In this document: one piece after another, positions 24,906 to 34,098 of the stretch
Layout: every line of letters begins with the position of its first letter
Position numbering within the stretch: position 1 is the stretch's first letter
Assembly: GCA_900542505.1 (NCBI GenBank)
Contig: UQNV01000003.1
Coordinates: 1-64,000, forward strand
Direction of reading: 5' to 3'
DNA length: 64,000 nt
From: an uncultured Alistipes sp.
GTDB taxonomy: Bacteria > Bacteroidota > Bacteroidia > Bacteroidales > Rikenellaceae
Made by a program: the position numbers and the translations under genes
Notes under the pieces: model-generated
What the model was told of the DNA's origin: nothing
Seen by the model: only the letters and a program-made list of their open reading frames with translations
Database searches by the model: none

Positions 24906-27308
24906 TTATTCGGATTTTACGCAGTCGGCGGGGTTTTCGCCTGCCGCGCGCCACGAGCAGAAGGTGACCGTAGCGATTGTGACGGCCAGCACCACGGCGA
25001 AGGCCGCGACGAAGACCCACCAGTGCATCGGTGTACGATAGGCAAACGACCCGAGCCAGCGGTCGACGGTCCAGTATCCGACCGGTGCGGCGAGGATGAA
25101 GCAGACCGTGACCAGCACCACGTAGCGGCGGTTGAAGAGGCGGAGCACCTCGGCGGTCGTGGCACCCATCACCTTGCGGATGGCCACCTCGCGGCGGCGG
25201 TGCTGCGTCTCGAACAGAACGATGCCGAAGACGCCCATCAGGGCGATGACGACGGCCAGCACCGTGAAGAGCCCGACGACGGTCGCGATGCGCCGCTCGC
25301 GGGCGTACTGTGCGTCGATGCCCTCGTCCATGAAGCGGATTTCGATTGGGTCGCAGTCCGAATCGAGCCGTTCGACGGTCCGCCGGATGTGGTCGCAGAC
25401 GGCGTCCGGATTGGCGCCTGCGGCCAAACGCACGTAGAAGGTGTCCATATCGTCGGAAAGGGTCACGAAGGCGAACGGCACGACGGGGTATTGCAGCGGC
25501 CGGAAATGGATGTCGGGACAGATGCCGACGACCACTCCGTCGTCCAGCCGGTCTCCGATTCCGACTCCTTTGCGGGCAAGCAGGTCGTTGACGACGTAGT
25601 GCCACGTCGTGTCGCGGTTGTGCTCGGGCCGGAAACCCTCACCGGCAAGAATCGGAATGCCCAGCACGTCGAGGAAGTTGCTGCGCACCGGACGTACGTG
25701 AATCATCACCTCCTCACCGTCGATTTCCCGGCCCCAGATTGAGTAGTTTCCGACAACGAGCGGCCCCTGGCCTGCGGTGACGCCAACAACCTGCGGGTCC
25801 TGCATCAGGGCCGATGCGAACTCCTCGAAGCGTTCGGTGCGGACCAACCGCCGCGAGTTCGTCTCGAAAGTCAGCACCCGTTCGTGGTCGAATCCCAGGT
25901 CGAAGCGGCGCACATAGCGCTGCTGCAGGAGCGTGAAGGCGGAGAAGACAATCAGCGCAATCGAGATTGTGAACTGCACGCCGAGCAGCGCCGTACGGAA
26001 GCGGCGCCCGGTCGTCGAGCCGACAAACGACCCCTTGGCAGCCATCGCCGGGTTGAACGAAGTGATGTACCATGCCGGGAAGCTCCCCGCCACGAGCGCC
26101 GCCGCGAACGAGACGCCGAGCGAGATGCCCAGCACCGGAAGGTTGTCGCCCAGCGCGAGCGAACTGCTGACATACGAGGCGAATTCGGTGCCCTTCAGCG
26201 CGATGGCCACATACCAGGCACAAAGTTGTGCCAGAAGCATGAAACCGAAGGCCTCGAAGAGGAAGCTGAAGCGCAGCGAGCGGGTCGGGGCGCCGAAGAT
26301 CTTGAGGATGTTGACGGCCCGCAGCCGCACGGGCACGAGGGCGAAGAAGAAGTTGACGAAGTTGATGAGCGCAATGATGATGACGAGCACCGCCACGCTC
26401 AGCAGCGAATAGGTCAGCGTGGCCGACCCGCTGGGGAAGGTCCCCATGCCGTCGAAGACCCGGCGGTCGAAATAGAGTTCGTCGAGCGGCACGAGCTGAC
26501 AGTCGCGCCGGTCGTTGAGCTCCTCTTCGGTCACCTCCTCGCCCCAGACGGGCGCCATGCGCTCCATGTAGGCGCGGTTATTCTCCGTGTGAATCACCTC
26601 CCAGCGTCGGGCCACCGCATCGGGGTCGGCTCCCGCGCGCAGGCGGACGAAATAGCAGTCGTTCCAGTGACTGGCCTGGTTGATATCCCGGTCGCCGACG
26701 TCGAACACGGCGACAATGTGTGCAAGGCTGCTGTTCGCCGGGAAATCCTCGTAGATGGCCACCACCTCGTGTTGCGTGTCGACGCGTTTCCCCTCACGGT
26801 CGCCGAACCAGAGCAGGTCGCCCGTATGCACGCCGAGCCGTTCGGCCTGCGAGCGCGAGAGGGCCACGCTGTTGGGCTGTGTCAGTGCCTGCAAATCGCC
26901 TTCGACGGCCCGCATTCCCACGGTCGCGGGGAAACTCTCCGATATGGAGTTGAGCAACATCCGGAAACGCAGGAACTCGCCGTGGCGCTTCACCCAGACG
27001 GGTTGTTCCCAGCGCCAGGGACGTATGCAGCCGCCGGCCTCAATCTCGGGCGACTGTGCGATGAGCTGTTCGCCGTCGGGACGCGTCGAACAGATGGAAT
27101 AGGCCGTTTCGTTGAACGGCGAGCGGGGCGCCACCAGATAGATGCGTTCGGCCTCGGGGATGGCGCGGTTGAAGGTCATTTCCCAGCGCACCTGCACCAG
27201 AATGACGTAGAAGGCCGTGAAGGCCAACGTCAGCCCGACGATGTTGAGCAGCGACGAGACTTTGTAGCGCCGCAGCGTGGTGAGGAAGTTATGGAGGGCT
27301 ATTTTCAT
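24906..27308 (-). CDS. FtsX/MacB-like ABC permease B
   Basis: 800-residue permease with the same two-half FtsX layout as permease A and the same start motif MKIALHNFLTTLRRYK. This motif is why the ATG at 27308 is chosen over a TTG at 27323. TM1 is SSLLNIVGLTLAFTAFYVILVQVRWEM. The C-terminal half ends SWRAAGENPADCVKSE, close to A (SWRTANENPANSVKSE). The first periplasmic domain (about 48-270) shares little with A. Genes A and B probably arose by tandem duplication followed by divergence of the periplasmic, substrate-facing parts. They may form a heteromeric complex sharing the one ATPase. Confidence 0.92.
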   Translation of the reverse strand: MKIALHNFLTTLRRYKVSSLLNIVGLTLAFTAFYVILVQVRWEMTFNRAIPEAERIYLVAPRSPFNETAYSICSTRPDGEQLIAQSPEIEAGGCIRPWRWEQPVWVKRHGEFLRFRMLLNSISESFPATVGMRAVEGDLQALTQPNSVALSRSQAERLGVHTGDLLWFGDREGKRVDTQHEVVAIYEDFPANSSLAHIVAVFDVGDRDINQASHWNDCYFVRLRAGADPDAVARRWEVIHTENNRAYMERMAPVWGEEVTEEELNDRRDCQLVPLDELYFDRRVFDGMGTFPSGSATLTYSLLSVAVLVIIIALINFVNFFFALVPVRLRAVNILKIFGAPTRSLRFSFLFEAFGFMLLAQLCAWYVAIALKGTEFASYVSSSLALGDNLPVLGISLGVSFAAALVAGSFPAWYITSFNPAMAAKGSFVGSTTGRRFRTALLGVQFTISIALIVFSAFTLLQQRYVRRFDLGFDHERVLTFETNSRRLVRTERFEEFASALMQDPQVVGVTAGQGPLVVGNYSIWGREIDGEEVMIHVRPVRSNFLDVLGIPILAGEGFRPEHNRDTTWHYVVNDLLARKGVGIGDRLDDGVVVGICPDIHFRPLQYPVVPFAFVTLSDDMDTFYVRLAAGANPDAVCDHIRRTVERLDSDCDPIEIRFMDEGIDAQYARERRIATVVGLFTVLAVVIALMGVFGIVLFETQHRRREVAIRKVMGATTAEVLRLFNRRYVVLVTVCFILAAPVGYWTVDRWLGSFAYRTPMHWWVFVAAFAVVLAVTIATVTFCSWRAAGENPADCVKSE

Positions 27309-27323
27309 GGCAAACGGGTTCAA

Positions 27324-29723
27324 TCAGTTCTTGAGCGATTCGACGGGGTCGGCATCGGCTGCGCGGCGGCTCTGCCATCCGACCGAAAGCAGCGCTACAA
27401 CCGCTGCAAAAAGCCCTGCGGCGAGGAAAATCCACGGCGAGAGGGCGATGCGCACGCTGTACTCCTCCAGCCAGCGCCGGAGTCCCCAGACGGCGAGCGG
27501 CACGGCGATGACAAAGGCCGCGCCCACGAGCGCCATGAAGCTGCGCACCAGACGCGTGAGCATCTCGCGGCGCGAGGCCCCGAAGACGCGGCGTACGGCA
27601 ATCTCCTGCCGTTTCTGCTGGATGTAGTAGGCCGCCATGGCGAAGAGTCCCAGCGAGGAGATGAGCAACGCCACGAGGGTGAACAGGCCGATGATGTGCA
27701 GCAGGCGCCGCTGCGCCGCGAAGTCGTCGGCAATCTCGTCGGTCAGGTAGCGGGCCGAGAAAGAGGCGCCGTCGGTTGTCTGCCGGAATAGCTCTTCGAC
27801 AGCACGGTAGGCCGCGGCATGGTCCCCGCGGGTCTTCACGAGGATGTTCCAGGGCTGGAATCCGTCGGAATCCTTTACCACGCGCAGCAGTGCCCCGGTC
27901 GGGGCATCGAGCGCCGTGCCAATCTGAAAGTCGCGGTAGATACCCGCAATGACAACTGGATATGAGAGGTCGTTACCCAGCTTGAAGTCGGGCGCATCCT
28001 CCGCAATGCCCAGCTCGCGCAGGGCGTACTGGTTGATGTACCAGACATTCGAGGACCAGAAATTCCAGGATGCGGCACTCCCGTCCGCATCGGCCACGTG
28101 GTTGTCGCGCAGCCGTTCGAGACCCAGCATGCGGAAATAGGTCGAGTCGCCGATGAAGACCTGGAACGAGACCATCCGGTCGGCGCCATACTGGAAGGTA
28201 TTGTTGTTGCCGCGGTCGTGGGGCGTGCCGCATCCGAGGCCGACCGCCTCGACCTCGGGCAGCGAGTGCAGCGCGTCGCAGAAGCGACGCATTGCGCTCC
28301 GGTCGGGAAAGATTTCGATTTCGATATTGAGGATGTCGCGCGTCTCGTAGCCCAGCGGGGCATTTACCAGATGGCGGATTTGGAGCCCGATGGCAATTGA
28401 TGCGGCAAGAAGTGCTATTGTAATGACATTTTGCAGGGCGATGAGCACCCGTCCGTAAACCGTCTTGGCGTGACGGCGGAAGGTGCCGCGCACGATGTCG
28501 ATGGGTTGATAGCGCGCCACGAGCAGCGCCGGAACCAATCCCGAGACCACGCCCAGCACGACAACGGCCAGCAGGCACCAGCCCGCCACTGACCACGAGA
28601 TGTCGCTCCAGACGGCGACCTTCGTGCCGAGGAGTTGCGAGGCCCACGGCACGAACAACTCCGCAATGCACGAGGCGATGAGCAGCGCGGCGGCGCAGAA
28701 GAGCGTCGATTCGAGCATCCACTTGAGGAAGATGTTGCCGCGCGAGGCGCCGAGCAGCCGTCGGGCAGCCATCTCGCGGGCCCGGAATCCGGCCTGCGCC
28801 ACCGTGAGGTTGATGTAGTTCATCACGGCGAAGACGAGCACCACAAGCCCCACGCCCAGCAATATATAAAGGAATGAGCGGCTGCCGTGAGCCAGTTTGT
28901 AGGAGTTATTGACCGGCTCGAAGTAGAGTTCTCGAAGCGGGACAAGCCGCACCTGCTGGAAGACATTCCCCTGATACGGCCAATAAATCTCCTGGAAGAA
29001 GGCGAGCATGTCGGAAACTTTGGCCTGCAGTTCGGCACCCTGGCGTTCGAGCAGAAAGGTAACGCCGGCGCCGCTGTTGGACATGCGTTCGTCGTTGGCC
29101 GCATTGTTCTCGGTGATGCGCTCGGCCCGCATGACGATGTCGGCTGCGGGAATCGTCGAGCGCTCGATGTCGCGCATGACGCCGCTGACGACGTAGACGC
29201 GCTCGTCGTTGTCCACGCGGAGCGTCTGACCCAGCGGGTTGAACGTCCCGAAGACCTTGCGGGCGAACGACTCCGAGAGGACGACGTTCTCGCGGGCGGC
29301 AAGCGCCTCTTCGCGCGAGCCTTCGAGCAGCGTGAAGTCGAACATCCGGAAGAAGGTCGTATCGGCGTAGAGCACCGAGGCGAGAAACTTCTGCCGGCCG
29401 ATTTCCACGGGGGTCGAGCCCGCATCCGCATCCTCGAAGAAGGCCACGGCACAGGTCGATTCAATCTCGGGATAGCGGTCGCGCAGGTGCTTCTGGAGGT
29501 AGTAGCCGCTGGCCACCGACTCCTCGGAGCAGACGGCATAGATGCGGTCGGCCTTGGTCTGGTAGTTGTCGACCGTAAGCTGGCGGGCCGTGTAGTCGGC
29601 CACAAGCAGCACGAAGGCTAGTGCAAGGGCCAGTCCGATGAAGTTGACGGCCGTGTAGAGGCGGTTGCGGCTCAGGAAGGTGAGCCACGAGCGGAAATCG
29701 AGTTGGCGGAACATGTGCGACAA
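27324..29723 (-). CDS. FtsX/MacB-like ABC permease C
   Basis: 799-residue permease, a more distant paralogue of A and B. It opens MFRQLDFRSWLTFLSRNRLYTAVNFIGLALALAFVLLVADYT, and the start could also be the second Met (residue 4). The FtsX cytosolic turns read GFRAREMAARRLLGASRGNIF and KRQEIAVRRVFGASRREM. Two periplasmic domains lie at about 45-270 and 455-660. It ends 15 nt before permease B and starts 3 nt after the adaptor stop, so the operon is tightly packed. Three distinct permeases with one ATPase is unusual for simple MacAB systems, but such clusters occur in Bacteroidetes. Confidence 0.9.
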   Translation of the reverse strand: MSHMFRQLDFRSWLTFLSRNRLYTAVNFIGLALALAFVLLVADYTARQLTVDNYQTKADRIYAVCSEESVASGYYLQKHLRDRYPEIESTCAVAFFEDADAGSTPVEIGRQKFLASVLYADTTFFRMFDFTLLEGSREEALAARENVVLSESFARKVFGTFNPLGQTLRVDNDERVYVVSGVMRDIERSTIPAADIVMRAERITENNAANDERMSNSGAGVTFLLERQGAELQAKVSDMLAFFQEIYWPYQGNVFQQVRLVPLRELYFEPVNNSYKLAHGSRSFLYILLGVGLVVLVFAVMNYINLTVAQAGFRAREMAARRLLGASRGNIFLKWMLESTLFCAAALLIASCIAELFVPWASQLLGTKVAVWSDISWSVAGWCLLAVVVLGVVSGLVPALLVARYQPIDIVRGTFRRHAKTVYGRVLIALQNVITIALLAASIAIGLQIRHLVNAPLGYETRDILNIEIEIFPDRSAMRRFCDALHSLPEVEAVGLGCGTPHDRGNNNTFQYGADRMVSFQVFIGDSTYFRMLGLERLRDNHVADADGSAASWNFWSSNVWYINQYALRELGIAEDAPDFKLGNDLSYPVVIAGIYRDFQIGTALDAPTGALLRVVKDSDGFQPWNILVKTRGDHAAAYRAVEELFRQTTDGASFSARYLTDEIADDFAAQRRLLHIIGLFTLVALLISSLGLFAMAAYYIQQKRQEIAVRRVFGASRREMLTRLVRSFMALVGAAFVIAVPLAVWGLRRWLEEYSVRIALSPWIFLAAGLFAAVVALLSVGWQSRRAADADPVESLKN

Positions 29724-29726
29724 CGA

Positions 29727-30989
29727 TTACTTATTGAGAATCAGCACGTCGTTGGTGCCGTAGTTCTCGTATCCCGAGACGATGACGCGCTCGCCCGGCT
29801 CCAGCCCTTCGAGCACCTCGTAGTATTGCGGGTTCTGGCGTCCGATGCGGATTGTGCGCTTGTAGGCGCGGTCGCCCTCGGGTGCGAGGACGTAAATCCA
29901 GGCGCCGCCCGTCGACTGGTAGAACGAGCCGCGGGGGATGATTACCGCATCGGTCGGCTGGCCCAGCTCAAGGTGCAGGTAGTAGGTCTGGCCGCTGCGG
30001 ATGTTGCGCGGATGTGCCCCCGCGAAGGTGAAGTCGGCGCGGAACTGGCCGTTGCGCACCTCGGGGTAGACCTTCCTCAGACGCATCGTGAAGGAGGTGT
30101 CCTGCCGCTCGAAGGTGGCATCGAGCCCCGCCCGCACGCGGTCGATGTAGCTCTCGTCAATCTGCGCCTCGACCTTGTAGTCCGACAGGTCGTTCACCTG
30201 GCCGATTTTCTGCCCCGAGGTGACCGACTGACCCAACACGACGTCCAGAAGACCCACCTCGCCGTCGATGGGCGACTTGACCTGCAGGTTGTCGATGCGC
30301 TGGCGGATGAGCTGCATGTTGCGCTTCATGTTGGCGAGGTTGTCCTCCATCTGCTCAATCTGCACCGTGCGGTAGAGCGAGTCCTGCACCTGCCGCTCGA
30401 TGTTCAGCTCGCGCTTCTTGGCAGCCAGTTCGTAGTCCTCCTTCGACTGGAGCCACTCCTCGCGGGCGATGAGGTTGCTGCGGTAGAGCTCCTCGTTCTG
30501 CTGCCAGGTGCGGCGCTTGCGCTCGACGTCAAGGTCCAACTGCACCTTGTCGAGTCGCAGGTCGAGCTTCTGCTGCTCCATCGAGATGAGCGTGTTGCGC
30601 AGGATGTTCTGCTTCTCGGCCAGCTCGGCCTCGCTGTTCAGGATTTCGAGCGTCAGCGACGTGTTGCTCAGCTCCACGAGCACGTCGCCCTTGCGGACCG
30701 AGGCGCCCTCCTCGACGACAAGCCGCTCGACGATGCCCGCCTCGAGCGGACTCAGCTGCACGGTCGTGATGGGCTGCACCTGCCCCGTGACGCGGATGTA
30801 GTCGTTGAACTCGCCGCGGGTGACCTCACCGACGGAGATGGTCCGCGCGTCGACGCGCAGCGTCGAGGAGCTGCCGCGCACGAGCAGCCATACGACGAAC
30901 AGGAGGAAGATGCCGCCCGCGAGGTAGGGAATGCCCCGCCGGGTGAAGAGGGCCCGCAGGCCCTTTTTCTTTTCAATGCGAATATCCAT
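29727..30989 (-). CDS. periplasmic adaptor (HlyD/MacA-like)
   Basis: 420-residue membrane-fusion protein. It has a short cytosolic N-terminus, one TM helix (about 19-38), a lipoyl half (GQVQPITTVQLSPLEAGIVERLVVEEGASVRKGD) and a long coiled-coil hairpin (about 110-240, rich in Glu/Leu/Gln). The second lipoyl half follows (VKSPIDGEVGLLDVVLGQSVTSGQKIG), then a beta-barrel domain and a membrane-proximal domain (ending EGLEPGERVIVSGYENYGTNDVL). It would bridge the permeases to the TolC-like channel. It is the second gene of the operon, 36 nt after tolC and 3 nt before permease C. Confidence 0.93.
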   Translation of the reverse strand: MDIRIEKKKGLRALFTRRGIPYLAGGIFLLFVVWLLVRGSSSTLRVDARTISVGEVTRGEFNDYIRVTGQVQPITTVQLSPLEAGIVERLVVEEGASVRKGDVLVELSNTSLTLEILNSEAELAEKQNILRNTLISMEQQKLDLRLDKVQLDLDVERKRRTWQQNEELYRSNLIAREEWLQSKEDYELAAKKRELNIERQVQDSLYRTVQIEQMEDNLANMKRNMQLIRQRIDNLQVKSPIDGEVGLLDVVLGQSVTSGQKIGQVNDLSDYKVEAQIDESYIDRVRAGLDATFERQDTSFTMRLRKVYPEVRNGQFRADFTFAGAHPRNIRSGQTYYLHLELGQPTDAVIIPRGSFYQSTGGAWIYVLAPEGDRAYKRTIRIGRQNPQYYEVLEGLEPGERVIVSGYENYGTNDVLILNK

Positions 30990-31025
30990 GGTTATATCGG
31001 TTTTTTCGGTGTGGATGGGTGTGGG

Positions 31026-32462
31026 TTATCGGATGAGCGGCTCGCCGTTGTAATAGGCAACGAGCCGCACCTTGATGATATATTGCAGCCGTGCGCGCAG
31101 CCGCTCCGAGCGGGCTTCGAGCAGTTTGTCGGCCGCCGTCTGCAGGTCGAGCGCCGAGACCATGCCGCGCTCGTACTTGCCCGCGACGGCCTCGTAGGCC
31201 AGCCGTGCGGCGTCGCTCTTCTTCGTGGCCTGGACGAACTCCTTGCCGTAGCCCAGCATCTGCTGGTAGGCCTGCGCCACCTCGCTCTGAAGCGTGCGGA
31301 GGGTCTCCGTGCGGGTCTGCTGGGCGATGCGCCAGTTGTTGCGGGCGCGGTTGCGCGCCGTGCGGCGCGAGAGCCCCCCGAAAATAGGGATGTTCAACTG
31401 CGCCGAGACGTAGAAGCCGCGGTTGTCGCGGAACTGGCTGGGGAACGAGGCGTAGAGCGAGCGGTCGTCGAGATTCATGAAGAAGTTGGTCGAGTAGCCG
31501 CCCCCGACGTAGAGCGACGGGAGGAGGTTGCCCTTGGCTACGGAGAACTGCAGCTTCGAATGGCGCACGTCGTACTGCGCCGCCACGGCCTTGGGGTTGT
31601 TCTCCAGCGCGTTGTCGAGCACCTCGCGGAAGGGTGCGACGCCGGCCGGTGTCTCGATGGCCACCTCGGTATCGACCCTCAGCGGACGGTCGGCAGGGTA
31701 GTTCATCGCCTCGGCCAGTGCGATTTCGGCCAGCGCGAGGTTGTTCTCCTGCTGCGTCAGGAGGTAGTCGTCCGAAGCCTGCTGCGACTCGACCTCCGCC
31801 ACGTCGGCGGCGCTCTTCAACCCCAGTTCGAAGAGCTTGCGGCTCTTCTCAAGCTCGGCCGTGCTTGTCTCCAACTGCTCGCGGGCCAGCCGCACGCTCT
31901 CGGTGTAGTAGACCACGTCGAAATAGGCCTCCATGGTCTTCAGGGCTATCTGGTCGCGGGCCAGCTGCAGCTCCTCGACCCCCTGCAGGCGCATGACGCG
32001 GGCGGCACGCACCGTATTGATGCCGGTCAACCCGGCGAACAGGGGCATTTGTGCCGAAACGGAGTAGGAGTTGTCGAAGTTCGAGACATCGGTATAGGTG
32101 TTGGTCTCGGGGTCGACCGAACGGCCGAAGCTGGTCGAGGCGCCGACCGTGCCGCTCACCGAGGGGACGAGCGCAGCGACCGACTCGATGTAGTCCTGCC
32201 GGTAGTTGCGGTTGGTGTAGTCCTGGCGCCGGACGGCGGGGCTGTGCTCGACGGCGTAGCGCATGCACTCCTCGAGCGACATCGGTGCCGGCTCTTCGGG
32301 GACTGCCGCATCCGCCGCCGCATCGGGGGTGGGGGCCGGAACCGCCGGGGACAGGAGCGCCGAGTCGGCGGCCATGCTCCGGGCGGGGACTTCCGCATGG
32401 ACGGGTACCGGTGAAAGTGTCCATAAAATTGACACCGGAAGTATCAGAATCGCTTTTTTCAT
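31026..32462 (-). CDS. TolC-family outer-membrane efflux protein (1)
   Basis: 478-residue exported outer-membrane channel. The signal peptide is MKKAILILPVSILWTLSPVPVHA, followed by an unusual Ala/Pro-rich linker of about 40 residues before the first TolC repeat (MSLEECMRYAVEHSPAVRRQ). Two OEP repeats follow (about 70-270 and 280-470), with SVSAQMPLFAG and VSAQLNIPIFGG typical of the strand sections. The ATG at 32462 is chosen because the upstream frame would read through the sigma-54 promoter. It is the first gene of the efflux operon. The predicted sigma-54 start near 32489 leaves a leader of about 27 nt. Confidence 0.93.
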   Translation of the reverse strand: MKKAILILPVSILWTLSPVPVHAEVPARSMAADSALLSPAVPAPTPDAAADAAVPEEPAPMSLEECMRYAVEHSPAVRRQDYTNRNYRQDYIESVAALVPSVSGTVGASTSFGRSVDPETNTYTDVSNFDNSYSVSAQMPLFAGLTGINTVRAARVMRLQGVEELQLARDQIALKTMEAYFDVVYYTESVRLAREQLETSTAELEKSRKLFELGLKSAADVAEVESQQASDDYLLTQQENNLALAEIALAEAMNYPADRPLRVDTEVAIETPAGVAPFREVLDNALENNPKAVAAQYDVRHSKLQFSVAKGNLLPSLYVGGGYSTNFFMNLDDRSLYASFPSQFRDNRGFYVSAQLNIPIFGGLSRRTARNRARNNWRIAQQTRTETLRTLQSEVAQAYQQMLGYGKEFVQATKKSDAARLAYEAVAGKYERGMVSALDLQTAADKLLEARSERLRARLQYIIKVRLVAYYNGEPLIR

Positions 32463-32500
32463 ACGGTTTTCAGACTTTCGTTGTTTGCGCTCCAATTGTT

Positions 32501-32516
32501 GCCAACCTTGTGCCAA
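32501..32516 (-). promoter_or_regulatory. sigma-54 (RpoN) promoter of efflux operon
   Basis: The minus strand reads TTGGCACAAGGTTGGC. The GG of TGGCAC and the GC of TGGC are exactly 12 bp apart, as required for -24/-12 recognition. The -24 box matches the TGGCAC consensus fully. The -12 box has one mismatch (TGGC for TTGC). The predicted start is near 32489. No TAnnTTTG element is evident at this position, which supports sigma-54 use. Confidence 0.75.
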
Positions 32517-32520
32517 AGTA

Positions 32521-32607
32521 TGTAATATGTTTACAATCACTGATTTGCTGTTTTGGTGGGAAGGTCGTTGTGTAAAATATTTTTACACTTGTGTAAAATA
32601 TCTGGAC
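32521..32607. promoter_or_regulatory. palindromic upstream activator sites
   Basis: GTGTAAAATATTTTTACAC (32570-32588) is a perfect 8-3-8 dyad. A second half-site, GTGTAAAATATC, follows at 32591. TGTAATATGTTTACA (32521-32535) is a 5-5-5 dyad of related sequence. Relative to the predicted sigma-54 start near 32489, they sit at about -81 to -99, -102 onward and -32 to -46. The first two are typical enhancer positions for an NtrC-type activator with a Fis-type helix-turn-helix, which is what the adjacent gene encodes. Confidence 0.65.
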
Positions 32608-32733
32608 GTTCCGGTACTTTTTCCCCTCGAAAACACTAATTTTATCGCACCGAAACACCCGAGTCGCCCTGCGGAAACCCTGCCACAGCCCGGTAACGAG
32701 TTCCCGGCCGACTCCCGCCAAAATCCGAAAAAC

Positions 32734-34098
32734 ATGGCCAAAGCAAAAGAGGGAACCCTGCTCGTCGTCGATGACAATCGCAGCATCCTGTCCGCCGTCC
32801 AGCTGCTCATGGGCAACTACTTCGCCCGCGTGCTGACCCTGCCGTCGCCCAACCAGCTGCTGACGACGCTGCGTTGCGAGTCCGTCGACGTCATCCTGCT
32901 CGACATGAACTTCTCGGCCGGAATCAACACCGGCAACGAGGGCTTCTACTGGCTGCAGGAGATTCACCGCAACTATCCCGACATCAAGGTGGTGCTCTTC
33001 ACGGCCTATGCCGACATCGACCTGGCGGTGCGGGCCATGCGCGACGGGGCCGTCGATTTCGTGGTCAAGCCCTGGGACAACGACCGTCTGGTCGCCGCCC
33101 TGCAGGGGGCCTACAACCTGGCCCGCTCGCAGCGCGAGGTGAAGCAGCTCAAGGAAATCAAGCGCGAACTGACCCACGAGGAGCCGATGTTCTGGGGCAC
33201 GAGCCCGGCGATGATGCGCATCCGCGAGATTGTCGAGAAGGTGGCCGCCACCGATGCCAACATCCTCATCACGGGCGAGAACGGCACCGGCAAGGAGATG
33301 CTCGCCCGCGAGATTCACAACCGCTCTGCCCGCCACCGCGAGCTGATGGTTTCGGTCGACATGGGAGCCCTGCCCGAGACGCTCTTCGAGAGCGAGCTCT
33401 TCGGCCACGTCAAGGGGGCCTTCACCGATGCCCGTGCCGACCGGGCCGGCAAGTTCGAGGTGGCCGACCGCGGCACGCTCTTCCTCGACGAAATCGGCAA
33501 CCTGCCGCCGCACCTGCAGTCGAAGCTGCTGACGGCGCTCCAGAGCGGCCGTATCGTCCGCGTGGGAAGCAACACTCCGGTCGTGGTCGACATCCGCCTC
33601 ATTTCGGCCACGAACCGCGACCTCTACGGCATGGTGGCCGAAGGGCGCTTCCGCGAAGACCTGCTCTACCGCATCAATACCATCCACATCGACCTGCCGC
33701 CGCTGCGCCAGCGCCGCGAGGACATCCTCCCGCTGGCCGAGGGCTTCCTGCGCCGCTATGCCGCGAAGTACGGCAAGCCGATTGAGGGGTTTGATTCGGA
33801 GGCCCTCCGCCAGATGGAGGAGTACCCCTGGGCGGGCAACATCCGCGAGCTGCAGCATACCATCGAGAAGGCCGTCATCCTCTGCGACGGAGGGGCCATC
33901 ACCCCGTCGACGCTGCTGCTGCGCCCGGCTCCCGCGCCGGCATCGGCCGAACCCGGCTTCACGACGCTCGACGAGATGGAGCGCTCGATGATTGCCCGCG
34001 CCGTGGAGCGCTGCAACGGCAACATGACCGAGGTGGCCCGCCAGCTGGGCATCACGCGCCAGACACTCTACAACAAAATCAAGCGCTACGGATTATGA
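32734..34098 (+). CDS. sigma-54-dependent response regulator (NtrC family)
   Basis: 454-residue transcription activator. The receiver domain (about 7-125) has the phospho-acceptor D57 (VILLDMNF), acidic DD at 13-14 and K in FVVKPW. The AAA+ domain (about 150-375) has Walker A G181-ENGTGKE and Walker B GTLFLDEIGN. The sigma-54 contact loop reads G228-AFTDA233, where GAFTGA is canonical. The Fis-type HTH at the C-terminus is MTEVARQLGITRQTLYNKIKRYGL. The start at 32734 (MAKAKEGTLLVVDDN) fits receiver domains; the longer frame runs back into the divergent tolC gene. It overlaps the kinase gene by 4 nt. It probably activates the divergent efflux operon through its sigma-54 promoter. Confidence 0.93.
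   Translation: MAKAKEGTLLVVDDNRSILSAVQLLMGNYFARVLTLPSPNQLLTTLRCESVDVILLDMNFSAGINTGNEGFYWLQEIHRNYPDIKVVLFTAYADIDLAVRAMRDGAVDFVVKPWDNDRLVAALQGAYNLARSQREVKQLKEIKRELTHEEPMFWGTSPAMMRIREIVEKVAATDANILITGENGTGKEMLAREIHNRSARHRELMVSVDMGALPETLFESELFGHVKGAFTDARADRAGKFEVADRGTLFLDEIGNLPPHLQSKLLTALQSGRIVRVGSNTPVVVDIRLISATNRDLYGMVAEGRFREDLLYRINTIHIDLPPLRQRREDILPLAEGFLRRYAAKYGKPIEGFDSEALRQMEEYPWAGNIRELQHTIEKAVILCDGGAITPSTLLLRPAPAPASAEPGFTTLDEMERSMIARAVERCNGNMTEVARQLGITRQTLYNKIKRYGL

Noticed and set aside
29703-32414. 903-codon plus-strand frame opposite the adaptor and TolC 1
   Set aside because: Crosses two well-supported genes on the other strand; no domains.
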